Notes: generated by a model not told the origin, from the letters alone. Positions 43,966 through 55,545 are shown, numbered from the stretch's first letter. The stretch: DNA of 64,000 nucleotides from Acanthosepion lycidas (GCA_963932145.1 OZ010574.1:80476398-80540397), one strand, 5' to 3'. Numbers and translations are program-made.

Positions 43966-44768
43966 AAAAATAATAATTTTAAATGTAGATTTATGTTTGT
44001 ATATAAGTATCTGTAGGCAGCAATAATTCATTAAAATACACTTTGTTAGAGTCAGGGTGTGCCTGTTTCATTTATTATCGCATTTTTCCAATTTTCGGAC
44101 ATGTTGTAAATGCGAAATAAATCATGGTTCAACTGTCCAAAGTTCATACGTTCTTCTGATTTTGGTTCCATTACTTTCGATCATCTCTGTCATTATGAAG
44201 AATTGGATACTGTCAGTATAGTAGATAAAATGTTGTTGGCTACATCCTGACATTTTTTGGAACGCTAAAATTCAAATATACGTGTATCATATTAGGGATG
44301 ACATGTGAAAACGGTTTCCCAACTTCACCGGAAAAGAATGTATCGGGGTCTTCTTCTTCTTCTTATTATTATTATTGATAATAATAATAATGATAATGGC
44401 CGACAGGGTAAAAATTACTTGATCATAAAAAGACTAAGGATGAAAGTGGGACAGTTTGTCTACAATTTTGATTCGGATGTACATCTTGTTCTGAAACCGG
44501 GAAAATGTTATAAAAATTTAAACCGATAGTCCTTGTCGGTTGGATTTAACGAATCTTAATTTAAATAAATAAATATATGTGTCTGTAAGCAGATAAATCA
44601 AAACTGCATGGTGCTAGTCTGTTTATGTATAAAAGCGATGGGAAGGAGAGCTGATTTTAGTGATCTCAATATGCATATGAATAACCTCAACACGACTTCA
44701 GATACTTCATACTTCATTTTTCCTTCCGACAACCATTTTCCTGGGTTTATACATACATACATACATAC

Positions 44769-44769
<1 letters not shown>
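43966..44769. other. AT-rich with small (TTC)n/(TTA)n/(AAT)n cluster
   Basis: CTTCTTCTTCTTATTATTATTATT then gataataataataatgataatgg at 44354-44398. No gene seen. Confidence 0.5.
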
Positions 44770-44827
<58 letters not shown>

Positions 44828-44932
44828 ATTTCACTTTCTTCCATTCTGTTTTATTTTCTCACTCTCTTTATTTCTCTCTCTCTCTTTCACTCTGTCTCTC
44901 TGTCTCACTCCATCTCTCTCTCTCTCTCAGAT
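44770..44932. repeat. (TA)n then (CT)n-rich tract
   Basis: Preceded by (CATA)n. TA 44770-44824, CT-rich 44865-44930. Confidence 0.93.
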
Positions 44933-45072
44933 AAGCACACAATCTGATATCACCGTAATGAATTGGCAAATCATTCCAACCTGTCACCCTCCCAAGATTC
45001 GGCAAATAGACCAATCCTGTTGCCGATCTGAAATCTGCAAGCCCAACCCAACCAATTTTCAGTCCCTGTCAG

Positions 45073-45092
45073 TCGTGCGCGCATGCGCACGC
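45073..45092. promoter_or_regulatory. NRF-1-like palindrome in a CpG-richer patch
   Basis: TGCGCGCATGCGCACGC contains GCGCATGCGC, the known NRF-1 half-site palindrome. It lies in a 250-bp patch (45000-45240) richer in CpG than the surroundings. No gene start is evident downstream, so it may be fortuitous or part of a repeat. Confidence 0.3.
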
Positions 45093-45244
45093 AACAGGCG
45101 CAATAACTGGCTGCGCATACAGACGGCCCCTTGGCCAACAACAGAACATAAAAATCTTGGCATCGATCGTCGCTGTTAGTGGCGACGGGCGGTTGTGCAC
45201 CTCGGTTTGATGAGTCACCAACATGCAGGACAACGATGTGTGGG

Positions 45245-45765
45245 AAGTTAGCGGGGAAGGCATGACGGGAATGGAGAAAGAGAAGTGGGGAAAGGAAAAA
45301 CCGTTGAGAAAGAAATGAGTGGGATGGAAGAAAAGAAAGTGTAAAAGGAGGCTAGGGAAACAAGAAAGAAAAGAATGAAAAAATAAGAAAGAAAACATCG
45401 GGAAAGAAAGAATAAAAAGAAAAAAATGATATGAAATAAAATCAAGTGTTTAGAAAGGATAATATCAAAAATGGAGAAATAAAAGAAAGAAGAAAATAAG
45501 CAAGAGGAAAAATAAAAGAAGGAATAAGAAAAAAGCGTAATAGATAGGACGATTATTGGCATCAATATAGGAAGGAAAAAGAAAACGGATACCACACGAA
45601 GTAGTGAGATACAAGAAATAATTGATATAAGAGTACATCCGGAAATAGAAAAGAATGAAGACAGAAAGACTAGAGAATAAAAACGGACAGTCAACAATTA
45701 AGAAAGGGAAAAAACGTAAAGAAAAGTGGTTGGTAATTTTATATAGAAGGAAAAGAAGGTGAGCG
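45245..45765. repeat. purine-rich tract, about 500 bp
   Basis: The plus strand is mainly A and G (gaaagaaa-type). The minus-strand F/S/L-rich frames at 45398-45069 and 45697-45248 are artefacts of this composition. Confidence 0.9.
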
Positions 45766-45915
45766 AAAAGAAAGATGGCTACTTAGTCATTCGACTGATT
45801 GTTGATTCGTTGGAAATACTTGATCCGGGACGGCCCACATGGGATGCTGACCTCGAATGGAGTAGCCAAGCAAAAGGATGCGTTTATTTTACTACTCTGC
45901 ACGGCTTCCATTTTT

Positions 45916-45918
<3 letters not shown>

Positions 45919-45985
<67 letters not shown>
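45919..45985. repeat. (TA)n microsatellite
   Basis: TA with short acat interruptions. Confidence 0.95.
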
Positions 45986-45987
<2 letters not shown>

Positions 45988-46242
45988 TAAGCCTTGTAGG
46001 CATATATTTAGTCCTCCCTCTTGAAAGAGGATTAGAAAGAGATAAATGAGAATTTTCACTGATGTGAATAAATAAATGTTTATATTCACAGATATTTAGA
46101 ATGTGGGTGAACATCTTCAGTCGTACTTTTAGTTAAGTAGAGCATTGCGAATGTAGTGAGGTTCATCATCACTGGGGACGCCAAGAGACTAACCTTGTGT
46201 CAGATATCAGTTTAAATATGGTGGATAAGTCTTTTCATTGAG

Positions 46243-46246
<4 letters not shown>

Positions 46247-46284
<38 letters not shown>
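46247..46284. repeat. (TA)n microsatellite
   Basis: TA run that served as target for the MITE. Confidence 0.95.
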
Positions 46285-46288
<4 letters not shown>

Positions 46289-46385
46289 GTTCGTGCAAAA
46301 ATAATGACGTAATAATGTCGTTTTTTACGTTAAAAAATACGTCAAAAAACGACATTATTACGTCATTATTTTTGCACCAACCTAA
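46285..46385. mobile_element. mariner-type MITE, 101 bp
   Basis: TTAGGTTCGTGCAAAAATAA at the left, inverse TTAGGTTGGTGCAAAAATAA at the right, palindromic interior with ACGTAATAATGTCG. Inserted at the edge of a TA tract (TA on both sides), immediately beside a PLE fragment. Confidence 0.9.
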
Positions 46386-46389
46386 TATA

Positions 46390-46790
46390 TATGGGGCTTT
46401 TCTGGTCAAAATTGTGTTCACAAATGCTTTGACAGCAAGCATGTGAATTGTGTGTGGTGCTTAATTTTAACTGTTCGTATATTCTTTCCTTTAAATTTCG
46501 GGATGTTTCGCCGATGCCTTTTGGGGTATTATTTTGTATTCTATCTGGTAAGCTCCTGCTTTTGATGTAAAATTAGCTCCTTGTTTTATAATGATTACAT
46601 TTTTTACTGTTTTTGAAGTGCTTGTGATAATTTTTGATTGAAATTTGCTAAATTTCTGTGAGGTTTATTAGTTATGGATTTTTTAGGTAATATTATGTGC
46701 CTGGTTCTTTGTGCTATCGTTTATACCTTTTTCTTTTTTCTTAAGCACAGGTTTACAGAAGTAATGAACCTGTAAGAAATTTAGCTAATC
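46390..46790 (-). mobile_element. Penelope-like element: GIY-YIG endonuclease fragment
   Basis: Minus-strand reading gives ANFTSKAGAYQIEYK (the GIY part as GAY) and, after a frameshift, GIGETSRNLKERIYEQLKL, HACCQSICEHNFD. The IGETSRNLKER block is the PLE endonuclease helix after the YIG motif, and the C/H-rich part follows. No RT part is adjacent. A mariner MITE sits directly at its 3' end. Confidence 0.72.
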
Positions 46791-47277
46791 CCAGAATAAA
46801 AAAAATATATCAAAATACTCCCAAACCATTTAAAATTTGATCAATATAAACAAACATCTTAGCAACAGAAACAGTTAAAAGATTAAAGGGGAGGTACACA
46901 CACTCAATGCACAGACGTCGTCCGAAGGAAACATTCACAGTCATCTATATCTGTGTGTATGTGTGTTTGTGTATGTATGTATATGTAAAGAATAAAAGTT
47001 GTTCATTTTGATGTTCACGAACCTAAGTCTGTTACATAATGAAAGAAAGGTTGTAATGTCGGAATGTATACATGACAAAAAGATTTTGCTGGCAAATATG
47101 AAATCTACATGAAGTCCAGATCTGGGGAAAAAATAATGTAGTTCTCCATATAGCATAAAAGCTACAAGCACCATTTTTGAATTTCTAAACCTATCGCCTG
47201 GGCCGACGCCTCCTCATTAAAACAGATCAGACTCGAGGAGAATAAGTTCTGTTCTTTTTGCAGTTTATATTTTACAT
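46791..47277. other. AT-rich, nothing recognised
   Basis: GT-rich patch at 46950-46985 only. Confidence 0.5.

Positions 47278-47341
<64 letters not shown>
47278..47341. repeat. (TA)n microsatellite
   Basis: TA run. Confidence 0.95.
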
Positions 47342-47344
<3 letters not shown>

Positions 47345-47429
47345 ACATCCAAAAATTTTCTAAAGTATAGGATACCTTGATAAAAAAAAGCCCTCAAACC
47401 TAATAAAAACAAAGTTTTATTGTCAAAAT

Positions 47430-48205
47430 GTTTATGTTTTTACTAGCAGCATGGTATTGCGTTGCCGATGCTTGATTCAAAAATCGTACGACTCATACAG
47501 CAATCGCTATCACTTGACTTAAAATATTTTTGCCCTTCCTTGCCTTTAAAGGAGTGCCCTTTGCCGTGGTGATGTTGCTACATGCCTTACTTCTTGCCTA
47601 TCTCACACTGCGAATTTTTTTCTAAGCTCTATACTAAACATTAAATCTTTTACGAAAAAAGAACTAAACAAAATGAACACAAAACGATCAGCTTTAAAAA
47701 AGGTCTCGTAACTGGAAAAACCGAATGAAAAAAGAATGTTAACAACAAGTACTTTTTCACACCCAACTCAGTTCTGCGGACTCGGAATCAACGTTGATTT
47801 TAAGAAAACGAATGAGCCAATTGGAGTAAAGTGCCATGCAGATTTAAATTTTTCCCACTTGTGACGAATGCAGCTATCAATTTTTTTGTTTTACATGCTA
47901 GCATGCTAGGTAAGATTCGTGTCAGTCAGCTGTTGGCTTTCATGCTGGCCAATAGAATTTTCCTGCCTATTCGTAGCAGACAGCTATAGGCTCTCACTCT
48001 GGCCAGTAGAAAATGGCCGCAAACTACATGAAAACTGCCGTAGAAGCATGAAAAAAATCGATTATTTGCACTATCAATGGGTCTTGGCCTTTCCGCTAAC
48101 TTGGAGCATGTGTATATAAATTTTAGTGCAAATCTGTCGAAAATTGCGGCCGTACATTCGTTACACACACAGACACACACATTATGCCTTTTATAGATAG
48201 AGATA
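47430..48205 (+). mobile_element. candidate non-autonomous repeat, family not identified
   Basis: Left end tactagcagcatggtattgcg and right end …gtacattcgttacacacaca…ttatgccttttatagatag resemble the two ends of a repeat type widespread in invertebrate genomes. An internal duplication is seen (CAGTCAGCTGTTGGCTTTCA / CAGACAGCTATAGGCTCTCA at about 47922 and 47979). No coding content. The boundaries are a guess. Confidence 0.3.
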
Positions 48206-48881
48206 AGAGGAAAAACCAAAGTATTTTCTGATTATTTTATCACGTTCGAAATTTTTGATAAAAACTTTGCTTTTCTTACATCAGTGGGGGCGGGAGCAAA
48301 TATTAGTATAGTGATTTTTAGCGTCTTTTTGCGGTGAAAAACACATTGTTTTGGAAATTCTTGCAAACATCAAATTGCCGGATTTTAATTAAATTTTCAG
48401 GAAATGAATGAGAATATGAATGAGACTATTTTTAATCTCTTTTTTAGAAAATGTTGGTGAAAATATGTGTCTCTTTTTTTTTTTTTACATTTGTTATCCC
48501 CACTTACTTACTTTCATGTTTATATTAGTTAAAATCAGTAGAATTTAAATCATCAATTTTTTTTTTTTTTTTGTCAAGCAGAAACACCATGTACCGAAAA
48601 TCTCCTTTGAATCGTAAAATAAAACTATGACATTATTTAATGATAAAAGCTTTTAATCACTTCTATAAGATATATTAAGTACTCTATTGTCTTAGGAAAA
48701 ATATTTTTCGATGAATAATGAAATTCTACAATAACTGTTTTCAGTTTCAATTAGAAAAATTTATTAAATTTTAAATCTTTTTAAAAATTTGTATTAATTT
48801 CAAAATTTTTAAATTTTATTATTAAGTGAAAACTATATTTACTAATCATAAATGGAAAAGCTTAATACAAATCATCAAATA
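48206..48881. other. AT-rich, nothing recognised
   Basis: T runs only. Confidence 0.5.
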
Positions 48882-48983
48882 TTAGGTTGGTGCAAAAATA
48901 ATGACGTAACAATGTCGTTTTTTGACGTATTTTTTAACGTCCAAAAACGACATTATTACGTCATTATTTTTGCACCAACCTAA
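48882..48983. mobile_element. mariner-type MITE, 102 bp
   Basis: TTAGGTTGGTGCAAAA termini, TA on both sides (48880-48881, 48984-48985), near-perfect palindrome; almost identical to the copy at 1138-1239. Confidence 0.92.
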
Positions 48984-48989
48984 TACTAA

Positions 48990-49534
48990 TATATTAAAAA
49001 TAACTTTGAATATTTTTGTATGTGTATAAACGTGTCGATTTTTGTAAGTACGGACGTCCATACATGACATAATCAAAAAACAAAAGAGATAAATATAGTA
49101 AATTTAAAGCAAAAATTTCTAAAATTCAATAAAACATTAGATTACGGAGAATATTTTCCTGAATTTTTAAGATTACTGAGTACCTAAAAATTATATAAAA
49201 GTGGCGCTCACATCATGTTCTTCAATTTTGTTTTACAAATAAAGTCTCTGTAGAACAACATTAGATTTATCTGTAAACGGGCTGTCAGCACATTAACACG
49301 GCTACTTTCGGGTTTTAAAAACACAGCTACCGTCGAGTTTTAAAAAATGCATTTCTGCGACGTACTGCGATTTAATTAAAGTAAATAGTATTTGTTTCAA
49401 ATCAGATTAATTATACTTTAAATCAGCTAATAAAGTTTCAGAAAAAGTTTTATTTTTGGAAGATTTTTTAATAAATAGAATTACATTGCGATGATAAACG
49501 ACGAACAAAGGGCGCTAATCAGTTATTTTATCAA
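48990..49534. other. AT-rich, nothing recognised
   Basis: A pair of near-repeats, cggctactttcgggttttaaaa / cagctaccgtcgagttttaaaa, at about 49300-49345. Confidence 0.5.
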
Positions 49535-49607
<73 letters not shown>

Positions 49608-49631
49608 TATATATATATATATATATATATC
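49535..49631. repeat. (TA)n microsatellite
   Basis: TA run with one central interruption (tattatattat). Confidence 0.95.
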
Positions 49632-50355
49632 AATCAATTAATGGATGATTTTAATCTGAAATTATTTCCTATTACTATAACTGTTATATTTAGTGAGTAA
49701 ATGGATTTGAGTTGACATCCCTGTTATTTTGAACGATGAAATTAATGTTAACTAACCAAAAAACTGAAAAGTCTTATTCAAGGAAATGGCGGGAAGTAAG
49801 GCATTTCCATCTCTAGGCCTGGTCACATTAAGTTAATTGTTTAAAATAACAACTCAAACACGTGTGCCCATTAAATATAACTATAGTAATAAAGAATCTA
49901 ACTATTTTCATAAACTTTAAAGAAATACCGCCAAACCCTTGAAACGATTAATATACAAAATAAACAATACATATTAAATGAAATATTGTTCATCACAGGA
50001 GAAGACATTATAAAATGTGTATAAAATATTGTTCTACTCTTTCCGGTGTTGACATCACTTACATGATACTCGGTATATTTATGTTTGAAATATAAAATAG
50101 CAACAAATGCCAGGGTATCGGCAACATGTCTTGTCTACCATACTGACATTTAGTTCCTGATAATGTCTTACACGGTTGAAAATACTTGTATAAAAACAAA
50201 ACAGGAATATATTATCGAAATTAGCAAAAATTTGATCCAGATGTGCAACAAATTATTCAAAAATTGGAAAAATACGATAAAAAAAAATTAGGCAGGTTGA
50301 TCTTGTCGTTTGAATTTAATACGATTTACTGAAATGAATTATTGATAATTATCCA
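49632..50355. other. AT-rich; part shared with 37340-37410
   Basis: aacaactcaaacacgtgtgc followed by attaaatataac at about 49848 resembles gtcaactcaaacacgtgcat followed by ttagatataac at about 37345, implying an unnamed dispersed repeat. Confidence 0.4.
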
Positions 50356-50366
50356 ACACACACACG

Positions 50367-50431
<65 letters not shown>
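50356..50431. repeat. (CA)n then (TA)n microsatellite
   Basis: CA 50356-50382, TA 50383-50431. Confidence 0.95.
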
Positions 50432-50433
<2 letters not shown>

Positions 50434-50811
50434 TCGAATGTATATATTATTTCCTTAGTTCATATTAAATATAAGGGAAGAGCCGACTAAATTTAGGGGG
50501 AATTCTGAACAGTACACTAAAAATAGTACGGCATTTTGCTAGTATTCTTTGTGTGAGCAAAATAGGTGGAAAATAGTTGGAAAATAGGTCTTAGGTATGT
50601 AATCATTGTTCTTTAACAAGTTTCCATAAATTTTTCAAGTAACATTTCGTGTATGCATATGAATTCCTGAGTACGTACCTGAAAGTCATGAAGTTATACT
50701 CGAAATGACTCTCACCTGCGATATAGATACTGAAGTATGGAAAGATATTCCTAAAAGTGTATACAGACATATACGTAATATAATAATGACTGGTTTTTAT
50801 CGAATATACCC

Positions 50812-51365
50812 CGTCTGCTCAGGCACATTTGTCTTTCTTCAAACCCCACAGAGTGAGCATATGGTTTATAAAGCAAAAATGTGATACTACAGAAGGATAC
50901 TGAGGATACAATCGAACAAACATATGAGCAACGATGAAGTTTTATAGAAAAGCGAAACAAAAAAGACACGTATATTTAACATCAGGAAGAGACAGTTGAA
51001 ATTTCCAGTGCGCATAATGAGGAAAGAGGGCATAGAAAATTTGATACTCACAAAACAATGCATGACCTACTTGAGTAAATGGATGGTGGAACAAGCTTTA
51101 GGAGGGATAACAAAAAGACTAAATTTATTAAGAACTAATTGAAAAGAGCCATGATCGGCAACATCCTGAAAGGACACGTCACATAGAAAAAGATGCTGAG
51201 AGGACCTTAGTAATAGTTTCTTCGAGAGAGCGCACACCGATGCGATTAATAGTTTAACAAAGCCTGCAGTCTCAGACTCTCGGTCAAGATGACTATCGAC
51301 TTCATGCTAGCATAACCATCGACGGCTTCCAAATTGTTTCGTCAGTGCAGTTTCACACAAATGTT
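50812..51365 (+). repeat. dispersed repeat (copy at 63498-63700), split by an RTE fragment
   Basis: The left part 50812-50868 (GCTCAGGCACATTTG…CCCCACAGAG…ATGGTTTATA) and right part about 51245-51360 (CTCGGTCAAGATGACTATCG, CATAACCATCGACGGCTT) align to successive parts of 63498-63700. An RTE fragment occupies the gap. Confidence 0.55.
50868..51215 (+). mobile_element. RTE-type LINE 3' end
   Basis: Starts at YYRRILRIQ and continues MSNDEVL, RKRQLKFPVRIMRKEGIENLIL, then the tail (ATS*KDTSHRK) ending ggacacgtcacatag. Frameshifted; nested in another repeat. Confidence 0.75.
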
Positions 51366-51454
51366 CACGCTTGGGTCAACCCGTTTTTTTTTTAAACAGT
51401 AGTAGAGGTTTATCCTTTGTACCCTGTTTAGGATTGGATTTCAGGTTCCTTCTA

Positions 51455-51542
51455 AAGTCTTCTCATCCTCTTTCACTTCCAGTAACCCCTTGCGTCTTAG
51501 TGACATTATCGCTATGTTTGGGGTGAAGTGATTAAAAAAAAA
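51455..51542 (+). mobile_element. LINE-A 3' terminus only
   Basis: AGTAACCCCTTGCGTCTTAG, TTTGGGGTGAAGTGATTA and poly(A): the last 90 bp of the family. Confidence 0.78.
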
Positions 51543-51613
51543 TTCTCAAAATGTAACACGCTTGGATCGTCTCCCCAAACCGATTTTATCAAGGAGTCAT
51601 CTTATTGACTAAG

Positions 51614-52409
51614 TGTTATGGGACCTTACCCATAATAACATAATGGACTATTCCATACGTAATAAATACTGCGCCTCGAGGAAGCAGGGAATTCAGTCTG
51701 AAGTCGGGCGACCGGCTGATCGGTTGAACTATCTGCCTACGGGCGGGGAGGAACCCGAAGGAGGCTACGCCGAAGGGCGGAGTCTCTTTCGGGGAGGTAG
51801 GCCGACACTGAACCCGTTTATACGGGTTCAAAGGGCATATTTTTGCCCGAGCCCACGGGCTCGGAAACCCCACGGGCTCGGAAACCCCACGTTAAACCGG
51901 CCTTGTACCACAAGATGCCCTCGTGGGGGGGTGACTAAATACCGTTCAGCATGATCGGCTGATCGGTTGAACTCTCTCGCCTTCGGGCGGGGAGGAACCC
52001 GAACGAGGCTACGCCGAAGGGCGGAGTCTCTTTCGGGGAGGTAAACCGACCCTGAACCCGTTTATACCGGTTCAAAGGGCATATTTTGGCCCGAGCCCAC
52101 GGGCTCTGAGATCCCACGTTAAACCGGCCTTGTGCCACATGATGCCCTCGTGGGGTGGGGGTGTGACTAAATACTGTTCAGTCTGAAGTCTGGAGTGAAG
52201 TCCGTCAGGTGTCAGTCAGTCGAGTCAGAGGCAGTCCGAAACAGGGTCGTGTTCAGACAATTACTACTAAACCTGATTGTTCGTACTAACACTTGTCTAC
52301 CTCTCTGTATATATTCCTGTTTGTAATATATCTGTGTTATTCCATATCCGCCTTCTTTATTGGTTCTACCTTGGACTATCACCGTGGTACAAGGAACCGA
52401 ACCATAACA
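51614..52409 (+). mobile_element. solo LTR of an LTR retrotransposon, 796 bp, with target-site duplication
   Basis: Begins TGTTATGG and ends CCATAACA (8-bp inverted ends). TAAG directly precedes it (51610-51613) and (T)TAAG follows it (52410-52414), a 4-5 bp target duplication typical of Gypsy-type integration. No internal region or second LTR flanks it, so it is a solo LTR left by recombination. It is strikingly GC-rich for this window and contains a two-copy tandem duplication (51690-52180). The likely promoter and R region lie in the last 230 bp. Orientation is inferred from the U3-like repeats being on the left. Confidence 0.8.
51690..52180. repeat. tandem duplication (about 245 bp × 2) inside the solo LTR
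   Basis: Both units contain CTGATCGGTTGAACT, CGGGCGGGGAGGAACCCGAA, GGCTACGCCGAAGGGCGGAG, TCTCTTTCGGGGAGGTA, CGTTAAACCGGCCTTGT and GTGACTAAATAC. Unit 1 has an additional 20-bp doubling (CCCACGGGCTCGGAAACC). Duplicated U3 enhancers are common in LTRs. Confidence 0.9.
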
Positions 52410-52687
52410 TTAAGCAACCATAGGAATACCTTTATACACACGACAGTGTGCTGAAATGTGCTGAACCAGACCTAGAAGGGCATACAATATCGATCCTGAT
52501 GCTTAGTAATTTGGTTAGATTTTATAAAATAAGTGGGGATAAATACTTTTCAGCAGCACACTGAAAAATGTTTTGATTAGTTTCCTCCAGCTTATCAACC
52601 GTTTGCATGTTATTTTAAATCAGAAAATATTTTAGATTGTAAGAATTTTTTGCGATAATAATGATTTAGTAATAGACGCCTTACTAA
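52410..52687. other. nothing recognised
   Basis: cagtgtgctgaaatgtgctgaa is a small local repeat. No gene seen. Confidence 0.4.
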
Positions 52688-52840
52688 TGAACCCATAGCT
52701 GGGAGGAGAAGTGGTGGTTTCATAGCTTCGCCAAGAGAATTTGCGCGTAAGTGAATATAACGAACCAAACTTCAATTGGAACGCGGCTCTCCGATTTCCA
52801 ATTCTGAGCCATTATCCATTACACCACCGGCACATCCAAG
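52688..52840 (-). mobile_element. tRNA-derived SINE, 5' part
   Basis: Minus: GTGTAATGGATAATGGCTCAG head, degenerate box B (CCAATTGAAGTTTGG), CACTTACGCGCAAATTCTCTTG, GCTATGAAACCACC. The 3' half is lost. Confidence 0.7.
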
Positions 52841-53592
52841 CTTACAGTATACGGTATTCCAAAGCGGTGACCCATCTAGGTATTGACCAGGCTCGACGTG
52901 GCTTATCTTCGGTGATCGTATGGGCACCAATGTTTCAACGTGATATGGCCAAAAGCCGCCATCGTAATTGAAAATAGATGAAACTACGATTAAATAGATA
53001 ATTGTTTTCTAATTTAAAATGCCGTTTTTTTTTTCATTACAGTGAACAAAACCGGATGTATTCATTTTATATGGCATTAGACATAATATAAATATGTAAA
53101 TAGATTTGGAAAATATATACAAAGCGAACATTTCTTTCATTTCTTTATTACATACAAAAACCGACTAATACAATTTTGTTATGATTTCAAATTGTTTAGC
53201 ATCATGCGTTGAATCAGCATAGTAGCCCTAAGAAATGACATGATCATTGACACTTTTGCATAACATCAGAGTATCTGCGCATTGCCATCTTACTTAAAAA
53301 AGTCACATTGTTATTATAAGGAAAAAATTAATTTAAATTCAGGAGAAAGCTATAAGAAATTAATTCAAGTTTTGCTAACAAAATACGTAATATTATGTTT
53401 CGTGAATAAAGATATTATTAAAATTATTTTATACTCATTTGAAAGTAATTTATTAATAATAAACTCTAGTTTTATAATAAATCCATGAAACATATAACAC
53501 TGTTTTGTTAGTAACACTTGCATTAATTACTAACAACTTTCTCCTCATTTTAAATTCATTTCTAGAGTAAAACCATTCACAATACACTCTTT
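52841..53592. other. AT-rich, nothing recognised
   Basis: Short frames only. Confidence 0.5.
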
Positions 53593-54035
53593 TTAAGGCA
53601 ATTCACAGCAAGCAAGGCCTGAGTGCCACTAGTACGCATGGGGTTGCAGAGGACTGAGAACAAGAGTAAAGAGTCATGTTTGAGAAAAGGATACAGAGAA
53701 GGATGGGGAACAAGTTCAGGGTGTCAGATGTCGATTGACATTGCACTCGAATATTTGAAGATGATAGTTATCGGGGAAGCAAGTAAGGGGAAGGGAGACG
53801 CTGAGAAGAAGCTGTTTGAGAAGAAGAGACATTTAACCGTTTGGGCAGTGAAAGGGTGGGACCGAGATGCCAGCCTGGTAGCACATTTAAATTCATGTAG
53901 TCCGGGAACCAGTGAAAGTAGCTCGTTGGAACATTTGCTTGAAAATATTTATGGAAGAGACAGAGGGAGGCCACAGCACGTCTGTAGGATAGCGATTGTA
54001 GACTAGATGCCAGATCAGGACCTATCATCTTGCAT
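53593..54035 (-). mobile_element. LINE-A 3' part
   Basis: The minus-strand frame 54028-53768 reads IGPDLASSLQSLSYRRAVASLCLFHKYFQANVPTSYFHWFPDYMNLN and then the HLG…TLSLPKRLNVSSS block (frame-shifted). It then runs to the KCN-block and the 3' terminus at about 53593. The SRLWNSLP block is deleted. Confidence 0.85.
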
Positions 54036-54044
54036 AATCGTCTT

Positions 54045-54335
54045 TTTATCAGTCAGTCAGTTAAGTGCCATATGTGATACACACTTGGGCGATTATGTAA
54101 CTTTCGATTTTCTAGCAGTAGGCTGCCGTTTATTTCTTCGCTAGACTGGTTACCAACCAAGGCTATAGCCTATATCTGGCATGCTATTTAACCTATAGAT
54201 GGGTAGGAGGAGAAGAGGTGGATTAATACGTTTCCCGAATGTATTTGCGCGTAAGTGCATGGGACGAACCTGACTTCGAAATCAGATCGCCGATTCCTCA
54301 ATCCGCGCCACTATCCATTACTGCACCCTGACTCC
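54045..54335 (-). mobile_element. tRNA-derived SINE, near full length
   Basis: Minus: GGTGCAGTAATGGATAGTGGCG head, ATTTCGAAGTCAGG (decayed box B), CACTTACGCGCAAATAC, AATAGCATGCCAGATATAGGC, TAGCGAAGAAATAAACGGCAGC, and the family 3' end (GTGTATCACATATGGCAC…ACTGACTGACTG). Confidence 0.8.
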
Positions 54336-54493
54336 TTTAGTAGACTTATTCAATTATACGAATTTCTTCATATATTTGCTATTCAGGTTGATTGAAAAGT
54401 AACTCCCTATTTTATGCACGATGGCCTTTATTGTTTAACTTTAATTTTTACAAGACGGAAGAGTCTATCATACATAAAATATAATTACCCAAT

Positions 54494-54566
54494 ACGAACC
54501 CGACTGGAATTCGAACTCGGCTCTTCGAATTCTCATTCCGAGCTGTTATGCCAAGTCGCCCATTAT
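54494..54566 (-). mobile_element. SINE head fragment
   Basis: Minus: AATGGGCGACTTGGCATAACAGCTCGG, GAGTTCGAATTCCAGTCGGG. Only the tRNA-related head is present. Confidence 0.65.
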
Positions 54567-55388
54567 TGTAGTCGTCTTAATTCCTGACCATTGAAAATCC
54601 ATTTTCTTGGTTCTTTATAAATTTCTAAAGTGAAACCATTGGCATTATATTTACGTCAGGCGCAAACAACCCATTTCTATCAATAACACTTGCCTTAAGC
54701 TCTGAATGTGACTCATTTTTTATACAAAATATTAAGATTGCTTAACTAATAAAATAAATTTGAATTAGTGCAAAATATCTCCTTTATGAAAATTCCCTGT
54801 TACCTAACAAGAAATATTTATTTATTTTTTGTAAGTTAATTTCTGCGTGCTGCGAAACATTGGCAAAGTTGATATGACACCTACATTTTTGCCTCCAAGT
54901 CAGAAGTTTGAATCTAGGAAGAATCCAATTGTTAATTTTCATATATTACTTTCATTATGTTGCAGTTTCAAAGAAACATGCAAAAATCGTCGCACTTTTC
55001 ATCATCATATATAACACTTCTATATAATATTGTATACAAAATGCTATATCTATACGCGATTTATACGTATCCATTATATATTTATTCAGGTTTAAAATAA
55101 TATCCTATACATTTCTCTAGTGAAATAATTTCCGATACACTTTCATATATGTTTTTAGTATTTACTTGTTACTATAAATGTATTTATTAGAATGTATTCA
55201 AAAAATTTTGATGTACTCTTTTGCACTAAATACAGATGCTGTTTGAAACAGTCATGTCGGATGAAATATTTCAGCTTATAAAATAAGCGTGCTGATGCAA
55301 ATAAATATTCCGCTAGGAATTTTTATATAAGTTTAATAAACGTGCTGGTTCGGTAAATAGTACCGAGAAATATTTCGAAAAATAATCT
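54567..55388. other. AT-rich, nothing recognised
   Basis: No feature recognised. Confidence 0.5.
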
Positions 55389-55545
55389 GATGGTGTAATG
55401 AATTACGTCTTGGAATGAGAGATTGGAGAGTTCGAATTCCAGTCTAGTTTGTTATATTCACTTGCGCATAGATATTCTTCTCTGTGTTAAATATCAGTAG
55501 TTGGAAATCTGGGACTAAATCCCTTTGGCTTTGGGAAGTCGCCTC
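55389..55545 (+). mobile_element. tRNA-derived SINE, 5' part
   Basis: GATGGTGTAATGAATTACG head, GAGTTCGAATTCCAGTC box B, TTCACTTGCGCATAG. It diverges from the other copies after about 55500. A GC-richer unknown segment (55546-55740) follows and may be its divergent 3' body. Confidence 0.7.

Noticed and set aside
45069..45697. Minus frames of 109 and 149 aa rich in F, S, L
   Set aside because: Antisense of the purine-rich tract 45245-45765.
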